DNA of 56,919 nt from Prevotella sp. (GCA_024695815.1 JAILHK010000017.1:1-56919), one strand, 5' to 3'. Shown: positions 10,601 through 17,712, counted from the first letter of the stretch. Notes: generated by a model not told the origin, from the sequence alone. Numbers and translations are program-made.

Positions 10601-13051
10601 GTCGAAGTCCCTGGCGATTGGAGTGACAATCAGTGGCACCACTTTGCTATGACGGTGAACCGCTCGCACGGACTGGCAAACATCTATGTGGATGCAGCTC
10701 TTCGTTCTACCTTTGCCGCCGACTCTCTGGGGGGCATCAGTGGGGGACATCCTCTTATCGGTGCAGCGCTCTCGGATAAGAAGAATGAACAGGGAAAGAT
10801 TGAAACAGTCGATACTCGCAATTGGCTGAGAGGTTATATCGATGAGCTGTGCCTCTTCGAGCAGGCTCTGCCGGCAACACTTATCAAGAACTACTCTTCG
10901 AAGAGTCCTTGTGGTGATGAAATAGGACTGTTGACCTACCTTTCATTCGATCGTCAGGAACGACAGGCGAATAATGATATCGAACTTGTGCCTTATCCTT
11001 ATAGCAGGAGGATATATAAGGATGATAAGGGCGGCATTCGTTATGAGCTAGACCCACAGACAAAAGAGCCTACATCCACACCAGTGCGCGACTATCCGTT
11101 TGCCGACGAGGTGAGCATCGAGACAGCCAAAGCACATATTGATGGTACGACGGCTGCACCTGTGGTGCCATACGAGGAACTGAAGAACCTGACCTTCAGT
11201 TATGTGGGAAAAGACAATCAGGTACTTGTGAGCATCGATGAGCAGACCTCGCGCATCAATCGTTGTAACATCTACGTTACGCTGCGCGATATCGAGGATA
11301 AGAACGGCAATGCGATGGCATCGCCTCAGACAGCTTGCTATTATGTAAACAACAGTAATCTGGAATGGTGGCCTAACCGCGAGACAAAGACAATCTTTGC
11401 ACAAGAAGATAGCTTTAATGAGATTTACTTGAGCATTATGAATAACAGTGCTGCGAGTCACACTTATACGATAGAGAATTGTCCGAAGTGGTTGCAACTG
11501 GAAAAATACAGCGATATCATCAGTCCGAATGACTTTGTGCTTATAACTGGTACGGTGAGCAGGGATCTGAATGTAGGTATGTATGATGAGATTATCTATT
11601 TCTCCGACGAGGAAGGTGTCAGGGAACCACTCTATCTGAACATCACCGTTGAGGCTGAGAAACCTGATTGGGCATTCAATGTTCCTGGCGACCTGCTTCA
11701 GCACTCTATGAATATCGCTGGTCAGGTGTACCTCAATGACGAGATTGATATTGACACGCGTGACATCATAGGCGCATTCGATCATGAGGGCCAGTGCCAC
11801 GGCTTTGCTCATATCGGACATTCAACTCAGACTGATGATAATGGTCTCTATATGACTGTCTATGACAACAAACCAAGTGGTCGCAAGCTGCTATTCAAGT
11901 TGTGGCAGTATTCTACTGGTAGGGAACTGATATTGACAGCCGACGGACAGGATTCGCTGGAGTTTAAGAAATCTACAGTCATTGGTGTTGACAAGCCTGT
12001 GCGCTTCGAGGGAGGCAAGAACTTCGTTCAGACCTTCAACTTGAAACAAGGTTGGAACTGGATATCGTTCAATGTGTCCAGCGAGATACTCTTCAATCTG
12101 AACAATCTCCTCGACGGACTGCCATGGGTTGAGGGCGACGTGCTGACCGACATGAATAGTGACTTGACGCTGCTTTATACTAACGGACACTGGTTGTCGT
12201 CAAGTGGCGTGAAGAATATCATGCTCTCAACACGCAAGGCTTACGCCATCAAGGTTCAGAATGATATCTCCTTCCCTGTTGCAGGAAGTATCATCAAGGC
12301 AGAAGACCAACGAACCATCGAGCTTAAGAGCGGGTGGAACGGTATTGGCTATACACCGATGATGAACCTGAGTGTAGAGACTGCTTTGAGTGACTATTAC
12401 GACAAAGCAGAGGTGGGCGATGTGGTGAAGAGTCACAATGAGTTTGCTTACTTCACACTTACCGGTGGCACGAGACGTTGGCGCGGTAGTCTGCAGTATA
12501 TGAAACCTGGCGAGGGCTATATGCTACTTCGCAAGAACAGTACACCCGTAACCTTCCGCTATCCTTTCTTCGAGGTTGGAAGCACGTTTGTCGATGAGTG
12601 GAGCTACACCACAACGTTCAAGGCGCCTTCAGCTCCGCATCGCTCTACCATGAGTGTATCGGCTGTCATAGATGGCTTCAGTCTTGAGGAAGGTGATCGC
12701 CTAGTGGCTTATGCTAATGGAGAGAAGGTAGGAGAGGCCATTGCTTCCCAGTTGTTTGCAAAGGACCGCACGGATGTTCCGCTCTTCTATCTCAGCATCA
12801 ATGGTGAAGCGCAGACGGGCGTATGGTTCGCTATTGAACGCGATGACGAGATCGTAGCCAGCACTATGGAGCTGATGTCTTTCCGTGCCAATGCTGTGGT
12901 GGGTACTCCCGACGAGCCCACAACTATCAGCTTCGCACGTAGTGACTATGCCGATGGCAAGTGGTACAACGTGAATGGCGTTCAGTTGCCAAAGCGTCCT
13001 ACGAAGAAGGGTATTTATATATATAATGGTAATAAAGTCGTAATCAAATAA
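1667..13051 (+). CDS. Giant multidomain secreted surface protein
   Basis: 3794 residues from the ATG at 1667; the upstream TTG lies in the promoter. A signal peptide ends near AMA at about residue 31. Modules in order, by eye: FN3-like strands near 290; two tandem GLUG-like modules at about 510-970, each with the core PFRG.F.GNGHTLT; an FN3 domain near 1060-1145; a carboxypeptidase-regulatory-like domain at 1150-1225; a discoidin (F5/8C)-like domain at about 1555-1715; a long unassigned middle; an Ig-like strand set near 2650 with NIVFNFSEDI; two LamG-like domains at about 2710-2880 and 2900-3080; then GAF..E.C.GFAH modules shared with the next gene. The last 35 residues (WYNVNGVQL...GIYIYNGNKVVIK) match a tail common on large Prevotella exported proteins, possibly a type IX secretion signal. 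Likely role: adhesion or glycan binding at the surface. No catalytic motif was seen. Confidence 0.85.
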   Translation: MTTKYQSVFVKQWQMLLVALFVWLVPKQAMATYVDETYNYSVTLNGTNMVKIQVPVYDQESADCWVNDGNLKVSWDGQTKTLFHWYRNGDTDSDSKDIWVHFSTEVGGEIDVTQGNSANHFTLTSANGDIERLIYRNSDGKTYAIYAVWRLPYDMLGKKLTFTWDVKRDGNGRSEEHVKGLNDVTITMPKAADVVFPQVTEATLAYSEQGKLEIPWFIASTNITSARYEFTGDNGQVVSESLPTNMNSGTIYLDATKPHNNFRIIVSYRDNNNYLIENIPSKTQNLKMIHAPIGFTATPMGDHKAKVKLMWNILYPNANDLMDVDFFEVQRSLTGKESDFTTIGTVEFAADKQNYTYIDSTLVDAIAEGHLTGGGTLEHLTYRIRRTATQTWGWNGNPASASASCIVDDIHLLTIANYTAKWEDERAYTVRVGWEYGDEYNAVWDKRAEMKLRVTSFNRDKVPVDTTIYVLAADERDNRYKVISLSRPCVDYQIEVFVERGNSPLRTWDKLEPYYFAIRSAADWQAFDQLLASAKGERDINARLYADITITSSVGFSTAPFRGHFDGNGHTLTVNMSGFADYCAPFRYVKDATIKNLKVKGNLSSSSKFTASIVAGVIGGTNVIENCASTATIHSSITGDATNGGLVAYLTSGTLSITNCYFGGKFTGNNCYANGGLIGYMNPNTTATVSNCYFAPIEISTQKQNCATYARYGGNAKFTLINSYCSMVYEPDKSTVTINGEEYLVLRTSSDWDTFRAKVEAAKGNSDVNAIMDADFSTVYSCAMNYPFRGVFNGNGHTLTANIEGGSEAYIAPFRYAKDCTIKNLVVDGEVKGGNHSAGLVGSLEGSPTVRLENLYLKNRVTTVQNYVGGVVGHTHDAKIVMEDCKSYGYVYAIGSDSYGGAVFGWGHGGSWTLHRVYEYVSFSGINHTAFSFWYNQSNNTIHKWGYNDASTTCVSYHGFDEVKAEYRNTYGSDALGIFNRELSGSWDNKSGAILPVMDVLNIGADNDMNADALLNAFGGGWKKENNSVVPVVTTFYAYSATSTPTCPTFYHESMGKIEPTLKTETRQSSVLLTWETDENPVDYFMVLRREKGAGDNDWTTVESNIDQKNYEDKTVSPLVDYEYKVRAVNDCEGVSYTETEVKEGACKHTGLLEGYVRFNDGTGVDGIVVEIVPTSEEDRAQPDAIRKVKTDESGYFVADDLSYFGKTSVSYEVTPISTGNIRLENGQSSVTFNNTSNHETVKEFTITNGLQFNAYVMYDGTSIPVKGVRFRVNGKLLHNAKGDYVETDFEGHVQFQVLNNTLSKIQAVMDNHTFTNGGWYKSADGVVLTDKVGMTYFYDSTLVKLTGRVVGGKDQGNLPLDNNLSRNNLGDDLSMVLTLEGDNTSWLVYDNQNTGVTKRNITFNHPAGGGHKTTVEMQRKRMVVKPDSLTGEYVLMLPPVRWKVQQVYCEGYSTLFQDGQVSEVIDLTECLIPDTIKYEGSFIDVDGHGVYQPTEIYNYRYNRIYHAPVEITYRQLGYDTFDYFGDKSYMAQTLGGDKIEVPLAGQKYDGYSNYTNPFDIYTHTAKLNGQQASHAGIGTDIYANLFDGDSNTKWCVVSNSSNWWVNFKADKPVSVSSLDLTTGNDSQQYDGRNPKGLRLLARAAETDEWTTLYETNNAGIEAYNLKTYSYKIANRNFYQFFRLEILTTNWGKIGTYEGYEVQLGELALTCRGNADNKPEEDHGPEPLLSASAYYTFGYPVFSLERKYPIQISVVERYPWNGVKGSKKEDLVRIGGGKVIVHNGMKNGLHQDFVMLDSLGQGVFLLEAEQTTRLLTKDDALRTVTMTLEQDGTTYEAEPLKGYILNMFATGGSKDAISTDEPLLIDILRDPPGGSSTATLSKGSKLKYNYTVDMKFKAGVELTFGTGTALDNYSGIIAGVAEYGLINSGSSQNWIDLNIIFSGSGKKGYSYTMNVAEDITTSSASTMVGADADVYIGVVQNMIVTPMSTIRAIPDSIYKHMLGRLGGSTLATGNTLKYGSLVHIAEGRDAYNSVYHLVRDESLAYGPQVTSQFAHSQKYIVSELLPKLANEIHAMLFTGTKEEAQKQANATGKAVYWSKVEPTHEDFGVEYDVVRPTGVTGGIDELAQKQNVFLAWVKMIGENEYEKLSAYDFVANYDVDGGSKVTYNETFESEYSVAQNINYPFTTADYFGDDGTDRYDRLAAAGATLLSQPALASVFKMLSKKLGFGEVAKDGVSENNKAGIGSVEMKFAGVSFKFGIVPVIDYSSIGTYGTTHNFTRKESFTISMDPKSHLNLDVFRVRTLANDTLKSVNADNFDVFHNANFDDWMECVNHHVSGGVDYRDAIYPRSFIYRTRSGATCNPWEDERRTLAYRPGTLLDERTKKISNPKITLDRQSLSGIAINDPARFKVYLTNESEQPEAATGGLTLFSFFLDETSNPNGAKIYVDGTPLNGNGMTVVLYPSKVVEKTMEVYAGSEFDYEGITLGVASNSDFANTQNKVKFDVHYLRQAGSVNISSPGDKWVMNTDAPWNEKRGWFIPITIDGFNKHQKNFDHIEFQYKESMRGENSWTNLCSYYADSTLMAQANGVREMIPENGNIITQFYGEGTVMEKAYDLRAVLYCRDGNSFLTTPSKIISGVKDTRRPQLFGMPEPKDGIITNEDNIVFNFSEDIEYNYLNDNTNFEVKGEVNNDNITETVSLEFSNNASVESEAQRNFNGKNLTIDMMIKPNESGKDMPLFSHGTNGKKLQLWLTGDYHLKAVVDDQTYTSTKAIAKGGFTQVAMTISQDSVLTFYNGGEEIGTSKMTTLYTGTGPLIFGRTNETDRTKSQYYEGRMMEARLWYRALTGGLLGSTYGSRRLTGYEVGLVDYYPMNEGHGDYAMDHTQGANAQLKGASWAMPHGFSLHLDWEDRGLALNQNTLNRTAEQDYTLMFWFKTDSKGRGVLLSNGAGSADEDNARNQFNIAFEAEKLMCRTHGMGVEVPGDWSDNQWHHFAMTVNRSHGLANIYVDAALRSTFAADSLGGISGGHPLIGAALSDKKNEQGKIETVDTRNWLRGYIDELCLFEQALPATLIKNYSSKSPCGDEIGLLTYLSFDRQERQANNDIELVPYPYSRRIYKDDKGGIRYELDPQTKEPTSTPVRDYPFADEVSIETAKAHIDGTTAAPVVPYEELKNLTFSYVGKDNQVLVSIDEQTSRINRCNIYVTLRDIEDKNGNAMASPQTACYYVNNSNLEWWPNRETKTIFAQEDSFNEIYLSIMNNSAASHTYTIENCPKWLQLEKYSDIISPNDFVLITGTVSRDLNVGMYDEIIYFSDEEGVREPLYLNITVEAEKPDWAFNVPGDLLQHSMNIAGQVYLNDEIDIDTRDIIGAFDHEGQCHGFAHIGHSTQTDDNGLYMTVYDNKPSGRKLLFKLWQYSTGRELILTADGQDSLEFKKSTVIGVDKPVRFEGGKNFVQTFNLKQGWNWISFNVSSEILFNLNNLLDGLPWVEGDVLTDMNSDLTLLYTNGHWLSSSGVKNIMLSTRKAYAIKVQNDISFPVAGSIIKAEDQRTIELKSGWNGIGYTPMMNLSVETALSDYYDKAEVGDVVKSHNEFAYFTLTGGTRRWRGSLQYMKPGEGYMLLRKNSTPVTFRYPFFEVGSTFVDEWSYTTTFKAPSAPHRSTMSVSAVIDGFSLEEGDRLVAYANGEKVGEAIASQLFAKDRTDVPLFYLSINGEAQTGVWFAIERDDEIVASTMELMSFRANAVVGTPDEPTTISFARSDYADGKWYNVNGVQLPKRPTKKGIYIYNGNKVVIK

Positions 13052-13054
13052 GTT

Positions 13055-13849
13055 ATGAAACATCGTATATTTTATATTGTCGCTATTCTGCTGGCAGGTC
13101 TCGCAATGGGAGCCTGCGATAGTGATGACGATAGCAACAGCTCCAAGGGCTTTACGTTGGAGAACACAACGATGGCGCCCACGTGGCAGATGGATTGGAG
13201 CTTCAATCAGGAGGCTCCCCAATGGCAGGAACCACAATCGCAAAGCTACGAGAACTGGGTTGTCATACTGGTGAAGATAGAGCCTGAGCTGCAGGAATAT
13301 ACCAGTAAGGATGACTTGATGGCTCTTTTCGTGGACGACGAATTGCGTGGCTTGTCTAGTCCTGCTGTTAGTGTCGATGACTCTAACTCTGGTTACAATT
13401 CCTATCTGATGAAGGTATTTGGTAATGAAACTGACAAGGAGTGGATGGATGTTACATTGAAGTATTATAATAGTCGCTTAAAGCACGTGTTCTCACGTTC
13501 TGCGTCTTTCCTGTATAACGTAGATCAGGTGATAGGCGTTGATGAGGATTTGGTTCCAAACTTCACGTTAGGACCTGCTAAGTATCCCGTCGTCATGAGC
13601 CTGTCGCTTGATACCACTCCCTTGGCAGATGCCGATCTGGTCATTTCCAACAATGATATGGTGGGTGCCTTCGTTGGAGATGAGTGCCGCGGCGTGGCGC
13701 ATGCCAACGGACGTATGGTTGTCTATGGTCGTGAGGAAGGCGAGAAGGTGACCTTGAAGTACTATGAAGCTGTAAATCATCGCGTATATACCTTCAATGA
13801 TGCGGTGACGATAGAGCAATTACCAACAAATACCATAACAATTCAATAA
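13055..13849 (+). CDS. Lipoprotein sharing a module with the giant protein
   Basis: 264 residues, starting 3 bases after the giant gene's stop. The signal peptide has a lipobox ending MGAC at about residue 20, followed by DSDDDSN, an acidic export-type sequence. The mature part holds two similar modules: one around LFVDDELRGL and one around MVGAFVGDECRGVAH, each followed by strands of the type VTLKYY and a V(F/Y)TFNDAVTI-like end. The second is clearly related to the C-terminal module IIGAFDHEGQCHGFAH in the upstream giant protein. The shared module and tight spacing suggest that the two work together, for instance as an anchor or assembly partner. I do not recognise a named family, and the function is inferred only from context. 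Confidence 0.8.
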   Translation: MKHRIFYIVAILLAGLAMGACDSDDDSNSSKGFTLENTTMAPTWQMDWSFNQEAPQWQEPQSQSYENWVVILVKIEPELQEYTSKDDLMALFVDDELRGLSSPAVSVDDSNSGYNSYLMKVFGNETDKEWMDVTLKYYNSRLKHVFSRSASFLYNVDQVIGVDEDLVPNFTLGPAKYPVVMSLSLDTTPLADADLVISNNDMVGAFVGDECRGVAHANGRMVVYGREEGEKVTLKYYEAVNHRVYTFNDAVTIEQLPTNTITIQ

Positions 13850-13853
13850 AGTG

Positions 13854-14810
13854 ATGAAAAAACTGAAATTAATCTCTTTGATGCTGATAGCAACCACGAT
13901 GGCTGCCTGTTCCAGCGGCGACAACGACGCCACACCGCAGCGCCCTGAAGTGCGTGCGCTGTCTTTCGAGGTGTCTGAGACTCCTTATGCAATACCTAAC
14001 GGGAGTCGTATCACGAGGGCTGCTATTGCTAGTTCGCTTGATAAGTTCTATCTGAACTATGTGTATCTGCTGGGCTCGGAGCCACAAACAAACGGCTCTT
14101 CTATGGAGACAACGAAAGACGGTGAGAAGGGCTGGAAGGTCGGCGATGGTAATACGGGATGGCCAGACACGGAAAACATGGTGAATTGGTATGCCTGTTC
14201 GGAGCATGTTCCTTTCTACAAGGGTGAGCAGGCTACCGGACCTTACATCAACTTTTCCGTCAACGAGACAGCTTCAGACCAGAAAGACTTGTTGGTAGCT
14301 AAAGCCAGCGGAACGTATGCTGAAACGGGTGGCAAACTCTCTTTTACCTTTAATCACGTATGCAGCGCTTTGCGTATCTATGTGAAGAAGGCAAATAATC
14401 TGGCTGACTATACGCTGACGGTGAGCGAGGTGAAACTCTACAACGTGGTGAGTCAGGGCGACTATTATTTCAATACCTCATCGTGGACGCTGGGTGCTAC
14501 TAAGTCCAACTATACCCTCTATTCGGGAGCGGGCTTGACTCTGGGAACAAAATCCTTTGTGCTTTTGGGTGATTCCAGCGCTCCTTATCTCTTCCTGCTC
14601 CCTCAAACGCTCACGGCATGGAGTGGTGAGCCTGCCAATACCTATCTCGAACTGACTTGCGTTATCAATAAAGGTGGCGTGGTGCACAATGGCAAGGCCT
14701 ATATCCCGTTTGGCGCTACACTGCAGCAGGGCTTTCAGTATGATGTGAATATTAACATAGGTAAGAATTCGCTTTATAAGGATGATGGAACTAAAATCAT
14801 ATCAGAATGA
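13854..14810 (+). CDS. Fimbrillin-family lipoprotein
   Basis: 318 residues from the ATG at 13854 (a GTG at 13851 is directly upstream). The lipobox ends MAAC at about residue 19. GSRITRAAI near residue 45-55 recalls the Arg-containing stretch at which fimbrillin precursors are trimmed. Conserved fimbrillin features follow: KDLLVAKASG, then GKLSFTFNHVCSALRIYV and, near the end, LFLLPQTLTAW, YIPFGATLQQGFQYDVNINIG. These are the signature strands of the FimA/Mfa1-like superfamily of Bacteroidales, so the protein is probably a subunit of a surface fibre. It lies 4 bases after the preceding lipoprotein gene and overlaps the start of a 44-residue ORF. No separate anchor or tip gene is recognisable unless the giant protein plays that part. 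Confidence 0.85.
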   Translation: MKKLKLISLMLIATTMAACSSGDNDATPQRPEVRALSFEVSETPYAIPNGSRITRAAIASSLDKFYLNYVYLLGSEPQTNGSSMETTKDGEKGWKVGDGNTGWPDTENMVNWYACSEHVPFYKGEQATGPYINFSVNETASDQKDLLVAKASGTYAETGGKLSFTFNHVCSALRIYVKKANNLADYTLTVSEVKLYNVVSQGDYYFNTSSWTLGATKSNYTLYSGAGLTLGTKSFVLLGDSSAPYLFLLPQTLTAWSGEPANTYLELTCVINKGGVVHNGKAYIPFGATLQQGFQYDVNINIGKNSLYKDDGTKIISE

Positions 14811-14941
14811 AACAGAAATATATAACCCCCACTTCGCATGTCATCCGTCTTCAAGGCCCAGTGCTGATGGTCTCTGGTTCTGTTGAGGTAAACGATTATA
14901 AGCATGATACGATCAGCATTGGAGATGTTGATTCTGAATGA
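14807..14941 (+). CDS. 44-residue microprotein coupled to the fimbrillin gene
   Basis: The ATG at 14807 overlaps the fimbrillin stop (ATGA), the classic layout for translational coupling, and the frame runs to a TGA at 14939-14941. The product begins MKQKYITPTSHVIRLQ, continues through a short hydrophobic PVLMVSGS stretch and ends acidic (GDVDSE). Short peptides of the form M-K-x-x-Y-x-x-P-x-x-x-V-x-x-L, with a small hydrophobic patch and a charged tail, are common beside surface-protein genes in Prevotella, to my knowledge without a known function. It has no signal peptide. A hairpin follows 17 bases later, so it is the last gene of this operon. Confidence 0.65.
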   Translation: MKQKYITPTSHVIRLQGPVLMVSGSVEVNDYKHDTISIGDVDSE

Positions 14942-14949
14942 TAGATAGT

Positions 14950-15097
14950 ACAGAAAACAATAAGCTCCGACCCGGACGAGTGCCAAGTCGGAGCTTGTTG
15001 TTATGAGTGATCTGCGACCTTCAAAATCATAGTTTGCCATAATGTTAGTATTCAAATTGATGATAAATGATTATTGTTAATTAGAAGAATTTTTTTG
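14950..15097 (-). ncRNA. Candidate short minus-strand transcript
   Basis: A -7 element on the minus strand (TATATTTG, 15109 to 15102) points towards the strong hairpin at 15000-14958, which has a T-tract on this strand. The unit would make an RNA of about 140 nt. A frame starting at the ATG at 15040 (MANYDFEGRRSLITT...) runs into and beyond the hairpin, so a small coding leader is an alternative. The RNA would overlap no gene except the last bases of the microprotein region. This is an inference from promoter and terminator position only. Confidence 0.35.
14958..15000. terminator. Hairpin terminator after the surface operon, stronger on the minus strand
   Basis: CAATAAGCTCCGAC at 14958-14971 pairs with GTCGGAGCTTGTTG at 14987-15000: a 14-bp stem with one G-U pair and a 15-nt loop. 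On the plus strand little T-tract follows, but on the minus strand the stem is followed by TTTTCTG. It therefore ends the surface operon and may also end a minus-strand transcript. Confidence 0.7.
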
Positions 15098-15101
15098 TGT
15101 G

Positions 15102-15109
15102 CAAATATA
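15102..15109 (-). promoter_or_regulatory. -7 element facing the hairpin at 14958-15000
   Basis: TATATTTG on the minus strand matches TAnnTTTG. No protein-coding gene starts below it except the doubtful frame at 15040. The rest of the 15001-15258 gap is AT-rich without other visible signals. Confidence 0.45.
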
Positions 15110-15258
15110 ACGAAAAACATTGAAACGCTAGATGTTTGTCGGAGTGTTTTTTTAAATAAATGTAAGTTTTCGAGCGGAAATACACCTTAAAGTCATTTAT
15201 TTTTCACAAAAACTTCATTTTTAACATAAAAAAATAAACGTATTTTAAGAAAACTTAT

Positions 15259-15266
15259 TAACTTTG
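15259..15266 (+). promoter_or_regulatory. -7 promoter element for the TonB-dependent receptor
   Basis: TAACTTTG matches TAnnTTTG and lies 25 bases before the receptor ATG. Confidence 0.65.
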
Positions 15267-15291
15267 CAAAAAATCTATAAATTACAATCTG

Positions 15292-17712
15292 ATGAATACA
15301 ATAAGACAATGGATGATTGCCGCCATCCTGATAATCTGCGGCACAATAGATATACAAGCAGAGACTCTGCGTGGTACCGTGAAAGACGCTATTACCGGTG
15401 AGACGCTGATTGGCGCTACTGTGAAAGTTGTGGAGTTAGCTAATGCGGTCGCCGTGACTGACATTGATGGTAACTATACCATTAATATTAAGCAGGGCGG
15501 CCGCTACACCATTGAGACTAACTACATTGGTTATGAGCCAAGCATCATGAAGGAAATCCTGATCTCTGGTGTCAAGGAGGTGGTGCTCGACATTGCGCTG
15601 CGCGAGAACAGCACCGAACTGAAAGAGGTGGTGGTACGCCCGCGTGTGAATAAGGAGGCTACCGTGAATCCCGCCGTGCTGACTGGCGGTGTGATGCTGT
15701 CGATGGAAGAGGCTAGCCGATTTGCCGGTGGCTACAACGACCCTGCCCGCTTGGTGATGGCTTTTGCTGGTGTCTCGGGCGAGGCAGATGGCAGTGGCCT
15801 GTCTATCCATGGTAACGCACCTGAGCGTATGAAGTACCGCATTGAGGGTGTGGAGGTGTTTACACCTAACCACTTTAATGACTTGTGGAATGCTGGCTAC
15901 GGACTGGTGAGCGCGCTGAACTCTAACGTGATCGGCAACTCAGACTTCTTCACTTCTACCTTCAATGCCAACTACAACAATGCTCTGAGTGGCGTGTTCG
16001 ATGTGAAGATGCGTGCCGGCAACAACAACAAGCACGAGAACATCTTGCAGATTGGTACCGTGTCTGAGGAGTTGACACTCGAAGGTCCTATCTCACGCAA
16101 GAACAACAGCAGCTATATCGTGAACTACCGCTATGGCTTCACGTCGCTGGTAGATAAGTTGGGACTGGTTGATATGGACGGTTCGCACATGGGCTTCCAG
16201 GATTTCTCTGTCAAGCTGAACTTCCCCACCAAGCGTGCGGGCACGTTCTCGCTGTTTGGCGTGGCATTTCACGACAGCACCTATGATGATCCCTTGGATT
16301 TGGAGGACGTGAACTCTGTCTATGATGCCTCTGATAATGAAGGTAATCTGACACAGATCCTGGCGGGCGTGTCGCACAAAATACACCTTGACAACAAGTG
16401 GACCTGGCGCACAACAGCAGCCTACAACATGCAGCACTTGAAGAGCGATATGTTCTACTACGGACTGAAACGTGATTTGACGGATGGTACGCTTGCATCG
16501 CCATTGGCTTTTGAGGATGCCGACAATCCTAAGAGCAAAAAGTACCCCTTCAGTCAGCAACAGATGAACGAAGACCGACTGGTGTTCAACACTGAACTGT
16601 CGAAACAGCTGACGGCAAAGTGGCTGGTACAGTTAGGCGGTGAATATTCGCATCGTTTCTTTAATCTCTACTATCGTTCTCACGACCGACTTTATGATAC
16701 CCAGAACCCAATGGCGGAATATGCCAAGATGAAGGATAATACGGGGCTGGCTAACGCATTCTGGCAGAACCTGATTACTGTGAATAACAAACTGAGCATC
16801 TCGGCCGGTCTTGCTGCTAACTATTTCCTGCTGTCGAAGGATTTCTTGATAGAGCCTCGCGTCAGCATGAAGTGGGATCCCACCGAAAAGCATAGCATCT
16901 CGATGGGGTATGGTCTGCACTCAATGATCGAGAAACTGGACACTTACTTCTATCGCGACGAGAATGATAAGCTGCCCAATAAGGAACTTGGTATGTCGAA
17001 GGCACACCATTTGCATGCTACCTATATGTATAAGTTGAACCCCAACCTGACACTGCGCATGAATGCGTTCTATGAGTACGGCTTTGACATACCTGTGGGA
17101 CTGACTGCCAACAGCACCTACTGCGTCATCAACCGCCTGTTCTCTTATACGGATGAACCATTGGTGGGCAAAGGTAATACGCGCAACTATGGTGGCGACC
17201 TCACCTTGGAACACTATATGTATCATGGATTCTTCGGACAGGCTAACGTCTCTGTGTATAAGTCGCAGTACAGAGGACAGGACAAGGTTTGGCGCAATCA
17301 GCTCTACGACCGCGGCTTCATGGTGAAGGTGCTGGGCGGTAAGGAGTGGATGATTGACAAGAACGTGCTGAACGTCAGTGCGAAGTATAGCATCCAGGGC
17401 GGTCTGCGCTACACACCTATTGACATAGAACAGATGCGACAAAATGTGGCCAACGGTATCATCGACGACAATCCTATCTATAAGGATGATGAGGCTTTCA
17501 CTAAGCGCTTCGACCCAACAAGCATCATTGACCTCACCGTGAGCTATAAGATTAACAAACGTCACGTGAGTCATACTTTCGCCTTCGAGGGCCTAAACAT
17601 CTTAGGCACCAAGACTCCAATGTGCCAGCGCTATGACCTTGGCACCAACGATGTGCGTAACGAAAAGAGTAGCATCTCGCTGCCGAATGTCTTCTACCGC
17701 CTGGACTTTTAA
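15292..17712 (+). CDS. TonB-dependent outer-membrane receptor
   Basis: 806 residues with a signal peptide (cleavage near IQA at about residue 23). Residues 24-105 form a carboxypeptidase-regulatory-like domain (LRGTVKDAITGETLIGATV, then IGYEP and EVVLDIALRENSTELKEVVV), the usual N-terminal extension of Bacteroidetes receptors. A plug domain follows with GLSIHGNAPERMKYRIEGVEV, and then a beta-barrel rich in alternating aromatic strands to the C-terminal YRLDF, which ends in Phe as outer-membrane barrels do. At 806 residues it is shorter than SusC proteins (about 1000), and no SusD follows, so it is more likely a stand-alone transporter for a siderophore, cofactor or small metabolite than part of a polysaccharide utilisation locus. 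It is monocistronic, with its own promoter. Confidence 0.88.
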   Translation: MNTIRQWMIAAILIICGTIDIQAETLRGTVKDAITGETLIGATVKVVELANAVAVTDIDGNYTINIKQGGRYTIETNYIGYEPSIMKEILISGVKEVVLDIALRENSTELKEVVVRPRVNKEATVNPAVLTGGVMLSMEEASRFAGGYNDPARLVMAFAGVSGEADGSGLSIHGNAPERMKYRIEGVEVFTPNHFNDLWNAGYGLVSALNSNVIGNSDFFTSTFNANYNNALSGVFDVKMRAGNNNKHENILQIGTVSEELTLEGPISRKNNSSYIVNYRYGFTSLVDKLGLVDMDGSHMGFQDFSVKLNFPTKRAGTFSLFGVAFHDSTYDDPLDLEDVNSVYDASDNEGNLTQILAGVSHKIHLDNKWTWRTTAAYNMQHLKSDMFYYGLKRDLTDGTLASPLAFEDADNPKSKKYPFSQQQMNEDRLVFNTELSKQLTAKWLVQLGGEYSHRFFNLYYRSHDRLYDTQNPMAEYAKMKDNTGLANAFWQNLITVNNKLSISAGLAANYFLLSKDFLIEPRVSMKWDPTEKHSISMGYGLHSMIEKLDTYFYRDENDKLPNKELGMSKAHHLHATYMYKLNPNLTLRMNAFYEYGFDIPVGLTANSTYCVINRLFSYTDEPLVGKGNTRNYGGDLTLEHYMYHGFFGQANVSVYKSQYRGQDKVWRNQLYDRGFMVKVLGGKEWMIDKNVLNVSAKYSIQGGLRYTPIDIEQMRQNVANGIIDDNPIYKDDEAFTKRFDPTSIIDLTVSYKINKRHVSHTFAFEGLNILGTKTPMCQRYDLGTNDVRNEKSSISLPNVFYRLDF

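Noticed and set aside
14774..15055. A 93-residue minus-strand frame
   Set aside because: It runs through a terminator hairpin and antisense to the microprotein and fimbrillin end; no ribosome-binding signal and no recognisable family. Only a short RNA is considered.
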